Assembly: GCA_002687795.1 (NCBI GenBank)
Contig: NZBG01000034.1
Location: forward strand, 1 to 64,000
Direction of reading: 5' to 3'
Length of the DNA stretch: 64,000 bases
DNA from: Candidatus Woesearchaeota archaeon
GTDB taxonomy: Archaea; Nanobdellota; Nanobdellia; Woesearchaeales; GCA-2687795
Of the stretch, positions 1 through 8,137 are shown one piece after another. How positions within the stretch are numbered: the first letter of the stretch is position 1; each line of letters begins with the position of its first letter. A program made the position numbers and the translations under genes. Under the pieces are notes generated by a model, which did not search any database, had not been told where the DNA came from, and was given only the letters and a program-made list of their open reading frames with translations.

Positions 1-625
1 AGTTCGCAAAGTTGGTGTCAGATGTGTTGCTCCAGTTCAGCATTGGGGTTAGGTTTATGCTTGCTGTATTATCCGCTGGATAATCCAGGTCAAAGGCTGT
101 TGGGTTTGTTGTATCAAGGATAACCTGCCTTGCTATTGTTGAGTTCTCATGAGAGGTGTTCCTGACAGTTACATTATAGTAATATATTCCTTCAGCAAGG
201 CTTGTAAAGTTATTGCTTCTGTTGCCTGCCCCTAAGGTTGTGTTCTCTACCAAACCAAAGCTCGAATTATAAAGGTAAAATGTAATGTTTGTTTCATTAT
301 CGCCTATATCAGTTGTCACATTCACGAAAAGCCATGCCCTTGCAAGGTATGATTCATTTGCAGGTGTTTCTGCTGTGAAATTCATTGTAAAGAACCCTGT
401 AAAGGAAGGGCTTAGTAACAAGAATGCTGATGCTACAAGAGCAAGGGCCAGGATAATTATTAATTTACTTACATTTCTCTCCTTATAACATAAATCAACC
501 GCCCTTTCTGCAAGAGCTGACTCATAGCCATATTTTTTCAGGGTCTTCTTTATTGAGCCGGAAGAGTAACCTTTACTTAGACACCCTTTTACATATCCTA
601 TTAGCTCTTTTTTTGATTCAGTCAT
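1..625 (-). CDS. Membrane-anchored Asn/Thr-rich surface protein, partial (C-terminus beyond the left edge)
   Basis: This reading frame is open from ATG at 625 to the window edge (208 codons). Residues 1-50 form a small charged helical domain of the kind that often precedes a membrane anchor in DPANN and CPR proteins. One transmembrane helix follows (about 54-73, rich in Leu/Ile/Ala). The rest is a beta-rich extracellular segment with many N-x-S/T sequons and an Ig/fibronectin-like ending (VILDTTNP). The ATG overlaps the TGA of the upstream regulator gene as ATGA, so the two are probably translationally coupled. The function is unknown; a surface adhesin or scaffold is likely. The fold assignment is inference, while the topology and sequons are visible. 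Confidence 0.75.
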   Translation of the reverse strand, partial: MTESKKELIGYVKGCLSKGYSSGSIKKTLKKYGYESALAERAVDLCYKERNVSKLIIILALALVASAFLLLSPSFTGFFTMNFTAETPANESYLARAWLFVNVTTDIGDNETNITFYLYNSSFGLVENTTLGAGNRSNNFTSLAEGIYYYNVTVRNTSHENSTIARQVILDTTNPTAFDLDYPADNTASINLTPMLNWSNTSDTNFAN

Positions 626-1158
626 TTTTTCTTTAATGCCCTTGAATTTATTGTGCTGATTGTTGACGGCTTTTTATTGAGGAGAACGCAGACCTGATGA
701 TTTTTGAGGTTAAGAGAATAAAGCAGGAAGAAGACAAGGCTCTCAAGAGGACTGAGCCTTCTGTTCCTGAAGATTTTTAAGGGGATGTTGATTTCAGCCT
801 TTTTGGCTGAGAAGGTTTTTTTCTGTTTTTTTATTGCCTTCTGGTAGGTTGTCCAGATGGTTCTCTCATCCCTGCCCAAGAGCCTTGAGATTTCCCTGTA
901 TCTTAAGCCAAGCCTTTCTTTTAGGTACTTGACAACTGCTTCTAAAGTGCTCAGTTTGCCTGCGAAAATGTGAATAGGAACCTGAATATTATCTCTTTCA
1001 GCAAGAAACAGCTTGTTTACCTTCCCTAAAGAATATTTATGCTCTTCCTGGAGGTGGTCTATGAAAACGTCGAGAATTTGCTGTGATTCAGCATTTTTAG
1101 AGGGGTAAGACTCTATATTTCTGCCTAATTCAGTCCTCTTTTTCCTCTTTTTATACAT
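622..1158 (-). CDS. Duplicated helix-turn-helix regulator (sigma-70 region 4-like)
   Basis: The protein has 178 residues with a very basic N-terminus (YKKRKKR). Two similar halves are visible, about residues 60-112 and 126-178. Each starts with a (V/I)P(I/L)xIF strand, then an L(S)xLE helix, then a helix-turn-helix (LRYREISRLLGRDERTIWTTY; LKNHQVCVLLNKKPSTIST) ending in Lys. The HTH resembles sigma-70 region 4 and related archaeal regulators. It lies divergently from alaS with three TATGTAGAA copies between them, which could be its operator. It is coupled by ATGA to the surface-protein gene downstream. A DNA-binding role is well supported; the target genes are inferred. Confidence 0.7.
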   Translation of the reverse strand: MYKKRKKRTELGRNIESYPSKNAESQQILDVFIDHLQEEHKYSLGKVNKLFLAERDNIQVPIHIFAGKLSTLEAVVKYLKERLGLRYREISRLLGRDERTIWTTYQKAIKKQKKTFSAKKAEINIPLKIFRNRRLSPLESLVFFLLYSLNLKNHQVCVLLNKKPSTISTINSRALKKK

Positions 1159-1160
1159 AT

Positions 1161-1269
1161 TATGTAGAATTATACCTTATTATGTAGAACTTATATATAA
1201 AGATGGTGGAAAATAAGCAGAAACAGCAGCGAAAACTGACTGCTGGAGATAATACTTACTATGTAGAAC
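1161..1269. promoter_or_regulatory. Three copies of a TATGTAGAA motif between the regulator and alaS
   Basis: TATGTAGAAT lies at 1161-1170 and TATGTAGAAC at 1181-1190 and again at 1260-1269. The first two are spaced 20 nt and flank the start of the HTH gene; the third lies upstream of the alaS promoter. A partly palindromic CAGCAG...CTGCTG lies between copies 2 and 3. Such spacing suits an operator bound by a dimer or tandem-HTH protein, but no binding data are available. Confidence 0.4.
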
Positions 1270-1296
1270 AATAAATTTATTAACAAAAAAAACAAA

Positions 1297-1308
1297 TATT
1301 ATTTAAAC
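1297..1308 (+). promoter_or_regulatory. TATA-like box of alaS
   Basis: TATTATTTAAAC lies 24-35 nt before the alaS ATG at 1332, the usual distance for an archaeal TATA box and a leaderless or nearly leaderless mRNA. No Shine-Dalgarno is seen before the ATG. Confidence 0.5.
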
Positions 1309-1331
1309 GATTTAATCTACCATAATTAAAA

Positions 1332-3095
1332 ATGCAAGCAAAACTGCTAAAAAAGAAATATCTGGAATTTTTTAAGAAAAAGGAGCATGCTGTGATACAT
1401 TCAGGCTCATTGATTCCTGAGCATGATCCAACTGTTCTGTTTACAACAGCTGGGATGCATCCACTGGTTCCTTTTTTAATGGGCCAGAAGCACCCTTCAG
1501 GGAAAAGGCTGGTTGATGTCCAGAAGTGTATAAGAACAGGGGATATTGAAGAGGTTGGTGATACAAGCCATCTGACATTCTTTGAGATGCTGGGAAACTG
1601 GAGCCTGGGGGATTATTTTAAGAAAGAGGCAATTGAATGGAGTATAGAGTTTCTTATAAAAGTTCTTGGGTTTGATATCAAGGATATTTCTGTGACTGTG
1701 TTTGCTGGGGATAAGAATGCGCCAAGGGATAAGGAAAGCGCTGGAATCTGGAAGTCTCTTGGCATACCGGAGGAAAGAATATATTACCTGCCAAAGGAGG
1801 ATAACTGGTGGGGTCCTGCTGGGGCTACAGGACCATGCGGTCCATGTACAGAGATGTTTATAGACATTGGCAAGAGAAAATGCAGCCCGGAATGCAAACC
1901 TGGGTGCAGCTGCGGTAAATATTTTGAGATATGGAATGATGTGTTTATGGAGTATAATAAGCTTGGAGAAGGCAAGTTTGAGAAGCTAAAGCAGCAGAAC
2001 GTTGATACCGGCATGGGTGTTGAGAGAACTGCTACAATGCTGCAGGGCAAGGATAATGTTTATGAAACAGAATTGTTTGTTCCTATCATTAATGAGATTA
2101 AGAAGCTTGCTAATGTTAATAATTTTAGCCATGAGCAGACAAGAAGCCTGAGAATCATTGCTGACCATATGAAAGCAGCAACCTTTATTCTGGGTGATGA
2201 AAGGGCTGTAACCCCTTCCAACCTTGACCAGGGCTATATCTTAAGAAGGCTTATCAGAAGAGGCATTAGGCATGCCAGATTACTTGGGATTAAGGGAGAT
2301 TTGTGCAGGCCTATTGCGAAGATTGTTATTGATATGTACAAAGATGAATATCCTGAGTTTAAAGAAAAGAAGAAGTTCATCATGGATGAATTGTTGAAAG
2401 AGGAGGAAAGGTTTAGCCTTACACTTGAGAAGGGATTAAAGAAATTTGAGATAATTGCTGCCAAAGGGGATATAGATGGAAAGCAAGCTTTCCTGTTATT
2501 TCAGAGCTATGGGTTTCCTTTTGAGATGGTTAGGGAACTGGCTAATGAAAGGGCTATAAAGGTTGATGAAGCTGGATTTAACAAAGAGTTCAAAAAACAC
2601 CAGGAACTCTCAAGAAAGGGGGCAGAGCAAAGGTTCAAAGGAGGCCTTTCAGAGGCTTCTGATATAACTGCTAAGCTGCATACTGCAACCCATATATTAG
2701 GTAAGGCTCTAAGAAAAGTGTTGAAGAATAAGGAAATAAAGCAGAAAGGCAGCAATATAACCCCCGAAAGGTTAAGGTATGACTTTAATTTTGAGAGAAA
2801 GTTAACCCCTAAAGAGATTAAATATGTTGAGGATGAGGTCAATAAGGTTATCAAGAAAGGGATTGAAGTAAAGAAGCAGGAGATGGATACAAAGAAAGCA
2901 ATAAGCTCTGGAGCGCAGGCAGAGTTTGGTGCAAAGTATCCTCCTAAAGTTTGGGTTTATTCAATAGGCAGCTATACAAAGGATATCTGCATGGGGCCTC
3001 ATGTGGAGAACACTTCTGAATTAGGGCATTTTAAGATTATTAAAGAGGAGTCAAGCGCTGCTGGGGTTAGGCGTATCAAAGCTGTTTTAGATTAG
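1332..3095 (+). CDS. alaS: Alanyl-tRNA synthetase, short form lacking the C-terminal C-Ala domain
   Basis: This is a class II synthetase charging tRNA-Ala. The catalytic core covers about residues 1-240 (FFEMLGNWSLGDYF at 83-96; GPAGATGPCGP at 161-171), followed by the tRNA-recognition helices (ILRRLIRRGIRHARLLG near 303-319). The editing domain carries H450xxxH454 and C553xxxH557, the zinc site that clears Ser/Gly-tRNA-Ala. A Cys-rich insert (C184, C188, C192, C194) sits in the core. At 587 aa it ends about 30 residues after the editing motif, so the oligomerisation/tRNA-elbow C-Ala region of typical roughly 870-900-aa enzymes is absent. The N-terminus starts like bacterial enzymes, without the usual archaeal extension, which suggests bacterial origin (inference). 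Confidence 0.95.
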   Translation: MQAKLLKKKYLEFFKKKEHAVIHSGSLIPEHDPTVLFTTAGMHPLVPFLMGQKHPSGKRLVDVQKCIRTGDIEEVGDTSHLTFFEMLGNWSLGDYFKKEAIEWSIEFLIKVLGFDIKDISVTVFAGDKNAPRDKESAGIWKSLGIPEERIYYLPKEDNWWGPAGATGPCGPCTEMFIDIGKRKCSPECKPGCSCGKYFEIWNDVFMEYNKLGEGKFEKLKQQNVDTGMGVERTATMLQGKDNVYETELFVPIINEIKKLANVNNFSHEQTRSLRIIADHMKAATFILGDERAVTPSNLDQGYILRRLIRRGIRHARLLGIKGDLCRPIAKIVIDMYKDEYPEFKEKKKFIMDELLKEEERFSLTLEKGLKKFEIIAAKGDIDGKQAFLLFQSYGFPFEMVRELANERAIKVDEAGFNKEFKKHQELSRKGAEQRFKGGLSEASDITAKLHTATHILGKALRKVLKNKEIKQKGSNITPERLRYDFNFERKLTPKEIKYVEDEVNKVIKKGIEVKKQEMDTKKAISSGAQAEFGAKYPPKVWVYSIGSYTKDICMGPHVENTSELGHFKIIKEESSAAGVRRIKAVLD

Positions 3096-3143
3096 AAAAC
3101 TATAAATACTCCAATACTTATAGAATAAAAAGGGTGATAAAAA

Positions 3144-3662
3144 ATGGCTGTTAAAGCTAATCTGATAGTTACGCATGAGCCATCTCACATAGGAACAGCA
3201 AAAAAAGAGGTAGAAGCCTTGATGAAGGCTCTCAAGCATGAAGCTAAGTTTCTTAAATCTGATATTGATGGGTTGTTTAACCTTAGGGTTAAGGATCCAA
3301 GAGGGACTGTGAAAAAGCTGAATAAGTTGGCCAAGAAACAGATTGAACTGTTTGATACAACGTTCCACTGGACGCCTATTGACAAATGGTGTAAATCAAC
3401 AGTAAAGGATATGCAGAAGACTGTTAAAGTACTTGTTAAGGATATTAAGAACACAGATAAATGGAAGATGGAGCTTAACAAGAGGAAAACCAAGCAGCAT
3501 GAAAGGGATTTAATAATAAAGCTGACATCTGTTATTGACAAGCCTAATGTTGACCTTAACAATCCTAAGAAGATAGTAAGGGTGGAGATTGTGGGCAATA
3601 AGGCTGGATTTAGCCTTCTTGGAGCAGATGAACTACTAAATGTTGCTAAGATGAAGAAATAG
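3144..3662 (+). CDS. THUMP-domain protein, Tan1/THUMPD1-like
   Basis: This 172-aa protein has the archaeal stand-alone THUMP layout: an N-terminal strand (NLIVTHEPSHIGTAKKEV), a GLFNLRVKDPR strand-turn, and a C-terminal KIVRVEIVGNKAGFSLL segment typical of THUMP RNA binding. Eukaryotic Tan1/THUMPD1 assists N4-acetylcytidine formation in tRNA; the archaeal protein probably also delivers tRNA to a modifying enzyme, though no acetyltransferase gene is in this window. A TATA-like TATAAATA (3101-3108) and an SD-like GGGTGAT (3132-3138) precede the ATG. The gene follows alaS after a 48-nt gap and converges with the next gene. Confidence 0.8.
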   Translation: MAVKANLIVTHEPSHIGTAKKEVEALMKALKHEAKFLKSDIDGLFNLRVKDPRGTVKKLNKLAKKQIELFDTTFHWTPIDKWCKSTVKDMQKTVKVLVKDIKNTDKWKMELNKRKTKQHERDLIIKLTSVIDKPNVDLNNPKKIVRVEIVGNKAGFSLLGADELLNVAKMKK

Positions 3663-3685
3663 ACTCTAAAACTTTATTTTTATTA

Positions 3686-4945
3686 TTAACAATTACCTTG
3701 TGCACTAGCCTCTGCTACGCCTAACACTTCAGAACATTCCTCAGGCTCTTCCTCAAACCCGCAGCATATTTGTTGCTTATAGCTTTCCGCGGCTCTTCCG
3801 CCACTATATGACCGCTCGTTTAAGAACATTGAAGGTGAGCCTCTAACACCTAACTGGTCACCAAGAGCTTTCTCTATTCTCATCAAAGAAATTCCTTCCT
3901 TCTCCTGGCAGTTCTTGATTTTGTCCTTATCAACATCAAACTTATCAGCGCATGTCTCCCAGCATGTTTCAATATTAGCTAATGAGCATTCATCCATAGT
4001 GCATAATGTATAATCCCAGTATTTCTCCTTTTCATATTTCCAGGCGCATGCCTGCCTTATATCCTCGTTTAGCTCTGCAATACCATGCATTGAACACAAT
4101 TTACCATCATCAATGCAATAATCAGGGCCACCGCCTCTATAGTCTTCATATATAACAAAGTGAGGCTCATATTCTATCTGGTCACCAAACAGCTCTGCTG
4201 CTGGCGCAAAGCCTCTAACAGCCTGTATTCCATAAGGGCAATAACTCATATAAAATATTTTGAAGTTTGGCTTTTCTGTTTTTGGGGTGTTTGCGCATGC
4301 TGAGTTTTCTGCTTCAGTTACTGTTTTAACCTGCTCCTGTTCTGCTATACCAGCTTCGCTGCAAACAGCCTCATTATCGGTTGCTGTGCATACCTGCCTT
4401 GTGAAAGATGCCTCGTCCTCTATTCCGCTGACTGTTAGTTCATTATCATTAATAAGAACAAAGCCAGGTATCTGAGCTGGCTGTGAGAAGGTTACCTTTC
4501 TAAAGGCTAACCCAGCCTTTTCTGCAAGCTCTTTAACAAAAGGCTCCATTTCATCGCATGCTGTTGTGCATGCTGAAGAATCCATAAATATAAGCTCATT
4601 TTCAGATATTTCTGTTTCAGAAACAGCCCCACCGGTTATGCCAAAACCCTGGGTAAATACTGAAGCTATTAATAGAACAAATAGGATAAGGCTGGAAGCA
4701 ATCCATACATTTGATTTAGATTCCTCTTCCGGCTCTGTTTCAGGTTCATCATTGAACTCTTTAGGCTCTTCCTCTTTTTTCTCTTCAAATGGCTTTTCCT
4801 CTTCTTTTCTTTCTTCAATATCTTCTTTGTCTCCAAAGCCCTTATTTCCCCCTGTATTCATTTCAAACCCGTTATCTTCAGTTTTCTCTTCTGTGTTTTC
4901 TTCATTAAACCCTTCTCTGTTAGGTATTTTGTTGTTTTCTTCCAT
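3686..4945 (-). CDS. Membrane-anchored thioredoxin-fold (DsbA-like) protein
   Basis: The 419-aa protein begins with about 75 acidic, low-complexity residues, then one membrane helix (about 79-100) and a Gly-rich ITGGAV turn. Two thioredoxin-like modules follow outside. The first has a C-TTA-C pair and an IPGFVLIN segment. The second has YMSYCPYG, a CxxG-type active site, and GVRGSPSMFLN with the cis-Pro loop typical of thioredoxin folds. Many further Cys lie in the second module. It probably acts on disulfides of exported proteins such as surface glycoproteins. CPYG lacks the second Cys of CxxC, so isomerase or reductase chemistry is uncertain. Confidence 0.7.
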   Translation of the reverse strand: MEENNKIPNREGFNEENTEEKTEDNGFEMNTGGNKGFGDKEDIEERKEEEKPFEEKKEEEPKEFNDEPETEPEEESKSNVWIASSLILFVLLIASVFTQGFGITGGAVSETEISENELIFMDSSACTTACDEMEPFVKELAEKAGLAFRKVTFSQPAQIPGFVLINDNELTVSGIEDEASFTRQVCTATDNEAVCSEAGIAEQEQVKTVTEAENSACANTPKTEKPNFKIFYMSYCPYGIQAVRGFAPAAELFGDQIEYEPHFVIYEDYRGGGPDYCIDDGKLCSMHGIAELNEDIRQACAWKYEKEKYWDYTLCTMDECSLANIETCWETCADKFDVDKDKIKNCQEKEGISLMRIEKALGDQLGVRGSPSMFLNERSYSGGRAAESYKQQICCGFEEEPEECSEVLGVAEASAQGNC

Positions 4946-4965
4946 TATTAAAGGGGGATTATTTT

Positions 4966-5002
4966 AGCTTTTATAAAGCTTTTGTTGGAAATGTTTAAAT
5001 AC
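4966..5002. promoter_or_regulatory. Back-to-back promoters of the thioredoxin-fold gene and metG
   Basis: A near-palindrome at 4966-4980 (AGCTTT...AAAGCT around TAT) reads as a TTTATAAAA box on the minus strand, 21-35 nt from the ATG at 4945. TTTAAATAC at 4994-5002 lies 22-30 nt before the metG ATG at 5024. Both spacings fit leaderless archaeal transcription. Confidence 0.5.
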
Positions 5003-5023
5003 CTCTTATATTACAACGAAAAT

Positions 5024-7096
5024 ATGCCAAAAAAGCAGAAAATCCTCTTAACAACCGCTTTGCCTTATGCAAACGGCCCTATACATATTGGGCATCTGGT
5101 AGAATATATAGAGGCAGATATTTATGTAAGGTTCATGAAGCTTACAGGAGAGGATATTATATACTGCTGCGCTGATGACACGCATGGCGCTCCTATTGAG
5201 ATAAAGGCCAAAGAGCTGGGTATAAAGCCAGAGGAGCTGATCAAGAAGTTCTTTAAAGAGCATACAAGGGATTTTAAGGCATTTAAGGTAGAGTTTGACT
5301 CATATTATACAACCAACAGTAAAGAAAACAAGCATTATTCTGATTATATATTCAATAAAGCAAAGGAAAAGGGCTATATATATAAGAAAGAGATTGAGAT
5401 AACTTATTGCAATAAATGCAAAAGAACCTTGCCTGACAGGTATGTCAAAGGCAGATGCCCTAAATGCAAAGCTGAAGACCAATATGGCGATGTCTGCGAG
5501 AAATGCAACGCAACCTACAAGACAACTGACCTTATTGAGCCTTACTGCACTATATGCAAGTCAAAGCCTATAAGGAAAAATGCTGAGCATTACTTTTTCA
5601 GGTTAAGCGCTTTCTCTTTCAAGTTAAAGAAATGGCTTGACAAGAACAAAGAGCTGCAGCCTGCTATAAAGCATTATGTTTATGACTGGATAAAGAAAGG
5701 TTTGGAAGATTGGTGCATTTCAAGGGATGCTCCTTACTTTGGGTTTAAGATACCTGGGGAAAAGGATAAGTATTATTATGTCTGGCTTGATGCGCCGATA
5801 GGATATATTGCCTCAACTGCAAACTATTGCAAAAAGCATAACAGAAGCGTTAAAGATTACTGGGGAAATAAAGAAAACAGGATAATGCATTTCATTGGCA
5901 AGGATATCATCTATTTCCATTTCCTATTCTGGCCTGCTATGCTGATGGCAGCAGACTTTTCATTGCCGTCTTCAATAATAGTCCATGGATTCCTGACTGT
6001 TAACAAAGAGAAGATGAGCAAGAGCAGGGGCACCTTTTATACTGCAGAGGAGTTTGCTAAATTATATAATCCTGAGCTGCTTAGGTTTTACTTTGCAAGA
6101 AACCTTTCCAGAGATGTTAATGATATTGACCTTAGCTTTGATGACTTTAGGAGCGTTGCTAATAACGAGCTTGTTGCAAACATTGGCAATTTCTGTTACA
6201 GGGTTCTGAGCTTTTTAGATAAGAATTTCAAGGGAAAGGTTAAGGGCATAGATAAAAACAGTAAATTAACAGAACAAGTTAATAAGAGGATAGAAACAGT
6301 AAAAGAAGGCTATTCAAGCCTTAATATAAAGGATGCTGTTAAAGGAATTTTAGAGATAAGCGCTATTGGGAACAAGTATTTCCAGGAGAAAGAGCCCTGG
6401 AAACTGATTAAGACAGATAAAGAGAAAGCTCATGATGTTTTAGGATTGAGCGTTAATATAGTGAAGATTCTGGCTGTTTTGGTTGCTCCTATAACGCCTG
6501 AGTTCAGTTCAGAATTGAAGGAACAGTTAAACCTAAAGAAAGCTGGCGTAAAGGAGCTGAACTTTAAGCTGAAGAATCATAAGGCCGGCAAGCCAAAGAT
6601 TGTTATAAGCAAGATAGAGGTAAGCAAAATGAATGAATTCCCGTTAAACCTTAAGGTTGGCAAGATAATAAATGTAAAAGAGCATCCTAATGCTGATAAA
6701 TTGGTTGTTGTGGATGTTGATCTAGGTGCTGAGGAAAGAACCCTGGTTGCTGGGTTGAAAGAATATTATAGTGGTGATGAGCTTACTGGTAAGCTAATAG
6801 TTGTTGTGACTAATCTTAAGCCTGCAAATCTGAGGGGCGTGGTTAGTAATGGGATGCTGCTTGCAGGTGATGACGGTAAGGATGTTGGGTTGTTAACAGT
6901 TGCTAAGAGCAAGCCTGGCGATAAGGTTTATTTTGACAATTATGAGAATTCGGGTAAAGAGATTTCGTTTGAAGAGTTTCTTAAGATTGAAATGAAGGTT
7001 AAAGCCGGGAAGGTAATGTATGAAGGCAAGGCCCTTAAGACTGATAAAGAAGAAGTTGGTGTTGAGAAGGTTAAGGATGGGGCGAAGGTTAGGTAA
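5024..7096 (+). CDS. metG: Methionyl-tRNA synthetase with fused C-terminal tRNA-binding domain
   Basis: This class I synthetase has HIGH at residues 21-24 and KMSKS at 330-334. Two zinc knuckles lie in the connective peptide (C129xxC132...C145xxC148 and C158xxC161...C175xxC178). An EMAP/Trbp111-like domain (about 550-645; LKVGKIINVKEHPNADKL, LVAGLKEYY, NLKPANLRGVVSNGMLLA) binds tRNA. The start chosen is ATG 5024, because a TATA-like box lies 22-30 nt upstream; a further-upstream TTG at 4982 would place the box inside the gene. A tail of about 50 residues (FEEFLKIEMKVKAGKV) looks like the beginning of a second, degenerate copy of that domain. Confidence 0.95.
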   Translation: MPKKQKILLTTALPYANGPIHIGHLVEYIEADIYVRFMKLTGEDIIYCCADDTHGAPIEIKAKELGIKPEELIKKFFKEHTRDFKAFKVEFDSYYTTNSKENKHYSDYIFNKAKEKGYIYKKEIEITYCNKCKRTLPDRYVKGRCPKCKAEDQYGDVCEKCNATYKTTDLIEPYCTICKSKPIRKNAEHYFFRLSAFSFKLKKWLDKNKELQPAIKHYVYDWIKKGLEDWCISRDAPYFGFKIPGEKDKYYYVWLDAPIGYIASTANYCKKHNRSVKDYWGNKENRIMHFIGKDIIYFHFLFWPAMLMAADFSLPSSIIVHGFLTVNKEKMSKSRGTFYTAEEFAKLYNPELLRFYFARNLSRDVNDIDLSFDDFRSVANNELVANIGNFCYRVLSFLDKNFKGKVKGIDKNSKLTEQVNKRIETVKEGYSSLNIKDAVKGILEISAIGNKYFQEKEPWKLIKTDKEKAHDVLGLSVNIVKILAVLVAPITPEFSSELKEQLNLKKAGVKELNFKLKNHKAGKPKIVISKIEVSKMNEFPLNLKVGKIINVKEHPNADKLVVVDVDLGAEERTLVAGLKEYYSGDELTGKLIVVVTNLKPANLRGVVSNGMLLAGDDGKDVGLLTVAKSKPGDKVYFDNYENSGKEISFEEFLKIEMKVKAGKVMYEGKALKTDKEEVGVEKVKDGAKVR

Positions 7097-7152
7097 GTTA
7101 AAGAATTAAAATAATAATTACATCTTTAACCTGATTCTTTAAAGCTGAAAAA

Positions 7153-7311
7153 CTCTTTTGCAAAGCAAAAGAGCTTTGGCGATGTTTTATGGTATTTTCC
7201 GACACACTAAAAAATCTCTGATTTTTGGTGTGCTCGGAAATTTACTATTATTCGTTAAACAAAGGCAAGCAGAGCTTGCCACCGACCACAGACAAAATGG
7301 TAAATTTCCGA
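7153..7311. repeat. Hairpin-rich intergenic block upstream of scpA
   Basis: The 249-nt metG-scpA gap contains a perfect 9-bp hairpin (7153-7161/7165-7173), a long imperfect hairpin (about 7194-7243, centred on TCT at 7217-7219), and a perfect 7-bp hairpin (7264-7270/7274-7280). TCGGAAATTTAC at 7234-7245 has an exact 12-nt inverted copy at 7300-7311, so it can pair either with the upstream TTTCCGA arm or with the downstream arm. The central hairpin resembles one at 53358-53387. A 63-codon ORF here is not considered a gene. Confidence 0.65.
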
Positions 7312-7315
7312 CATA

Positions 7316-7324
7316 TTTATATAA
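7316..7324 (+). promoter_or_regulatory. TATA-like box of scpA
   Basis: TTTATATAA lies 22-30 nt before the scpA ATG at 7346. It follows directly after the downstream arm of the 12-nt inverted repeat, so the hairpin block lies upstream of, rather than inside, the expected transcript. Confidence 0.5.
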
Positions 7325-7345
7325 CTGTTATACTACGGAAATAAC

Positions 7346-8098
7346 ATGAGCAACCAGCAGCAGATCTTCCAGTTACTGTTTAATGAGGACGAGGTGACAT
7401 GGCAGTCTATTATCTATGAGCTTGTAAGAACCGAGGAGATAGACCCATGGGATGTTGATGTTTCTTCATTAGCTAAGAAATACCTTGTGATGCTGAAGAA
7501 GTTAAAGGAGATGAACTTCAGGGTTTCAGGAAAAGTGCTGCTTGCAGCTGCTATTCTGCTGAAGATCAAGTCTAACAGGCTGGTTGGAAGGGATCTTGAT
7601 GAGCTGGACAGGCTGATTTCAGCAGGCGAGGAAGCTGAAGGAGATTTGTTTGATGAGGAACAGGATTATGGGGCTCTTGCAGGCCAGAAAGGGGAACTTC
7701 CTCCTTTGATACCAAGAACACCTCAACCAAGGAAAAGAAAGGTTTCCATTTATGATCTTATGGGAGCTCTGCAGAAGGCTTTGGAGGTTAAGAGGAGAAG
7801 GGTTATTAATTCTATCCCTGTTAAAATGGATGTGCCTGATAAGACAATAGATATCAGCCAGGTTATACAGGAGCTGTATTTTAAGATAAAAGATTTCTTT
7901 TCCGGGGGGAAAAAATCTTTAACATTTTCAAACCTTATACCTTCTGATAAAAAAGAGGATAAGGTGTTAACTTTCATTCCTTTATTGCACCTGACAAACC
8001 AAAGAAAGGTTGATCTCTTCCAGCAGCAGCATTTTGGGGAGATAGAGGTTTTGCTCAGGACAAAGAAGGATATTGACAAAGAGCTTGGTGCAGGATAA
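7346..8098 (+). CDS. scpA: ScpA kleisin, chromosome segregation and condensation protein
   Basis: This 250-aa protein matches the ScpA/kleisin family, which bridges SMC heads in chromosome condensation. The N-terminal helical domain is visible (IDPWDVDVSSLAKKYLVML, then LLAAAILLKIKSNRLV), typical of the SMC-neck contact. A middle Glu/Pro-rich linker follows, and the C-terminal winged helix (about 190-245: FSNLIPSDKKEDKVLTFIPLLHL) contacts the SMC cap. No smc or scpB gene is nearby in this window. It has its own TATA-like box and is followed closely by a separate promoter for the next small gene. Confidence 0.9.
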   Translation: MSNQQQIFQLLFNEDEVTWQSIIYELVRTEEIDPWDVDVSSLAKKYLVMLKKLKEMNFRVSGKVLLAAAILLKIKSNRLVGRDLDELDRLISAGEEAEGDLFDEEQDYGALAGQKGELPPLIPRTPQPRKRKVSIYDLMGALQKALEVKRRRVINSIPVKMDVPDKTIDISQVIQELYFKIKDFFSGGKKSLTFSNLIPSDKKEDKVLTFIPLLHLTNQRKVDLFQQQHFGEIEVLLRTKKDIDKELGAG

Positions 8099-8102
8099 AA
8101 AA

Positions 8103-8112
8103 CTATTTAAAC
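8103..8112 (+). promoter_or_regulatory. TATA-like box for the small ORF-pfdA-ftsY unit
   Basis: CTATTTAAAC lies 26-35 nt upstream of the ATG at 8138 and begins 5 nt after the scpA stop codon, indicating an independent promoter for the three genes downstream. Confidence 0.5.
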
Positions 8113-8137
8113 TGATAATACTTTTTCTTGTATTTAT

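Noticed and set aside
7158..7349. 63-codon plus-strand ORF across the metG-scpA gap
   Set aside because: It consists of the hairpin block and AT-rich promoter, overlaps the scpA start, and its translation has no domain-like features.
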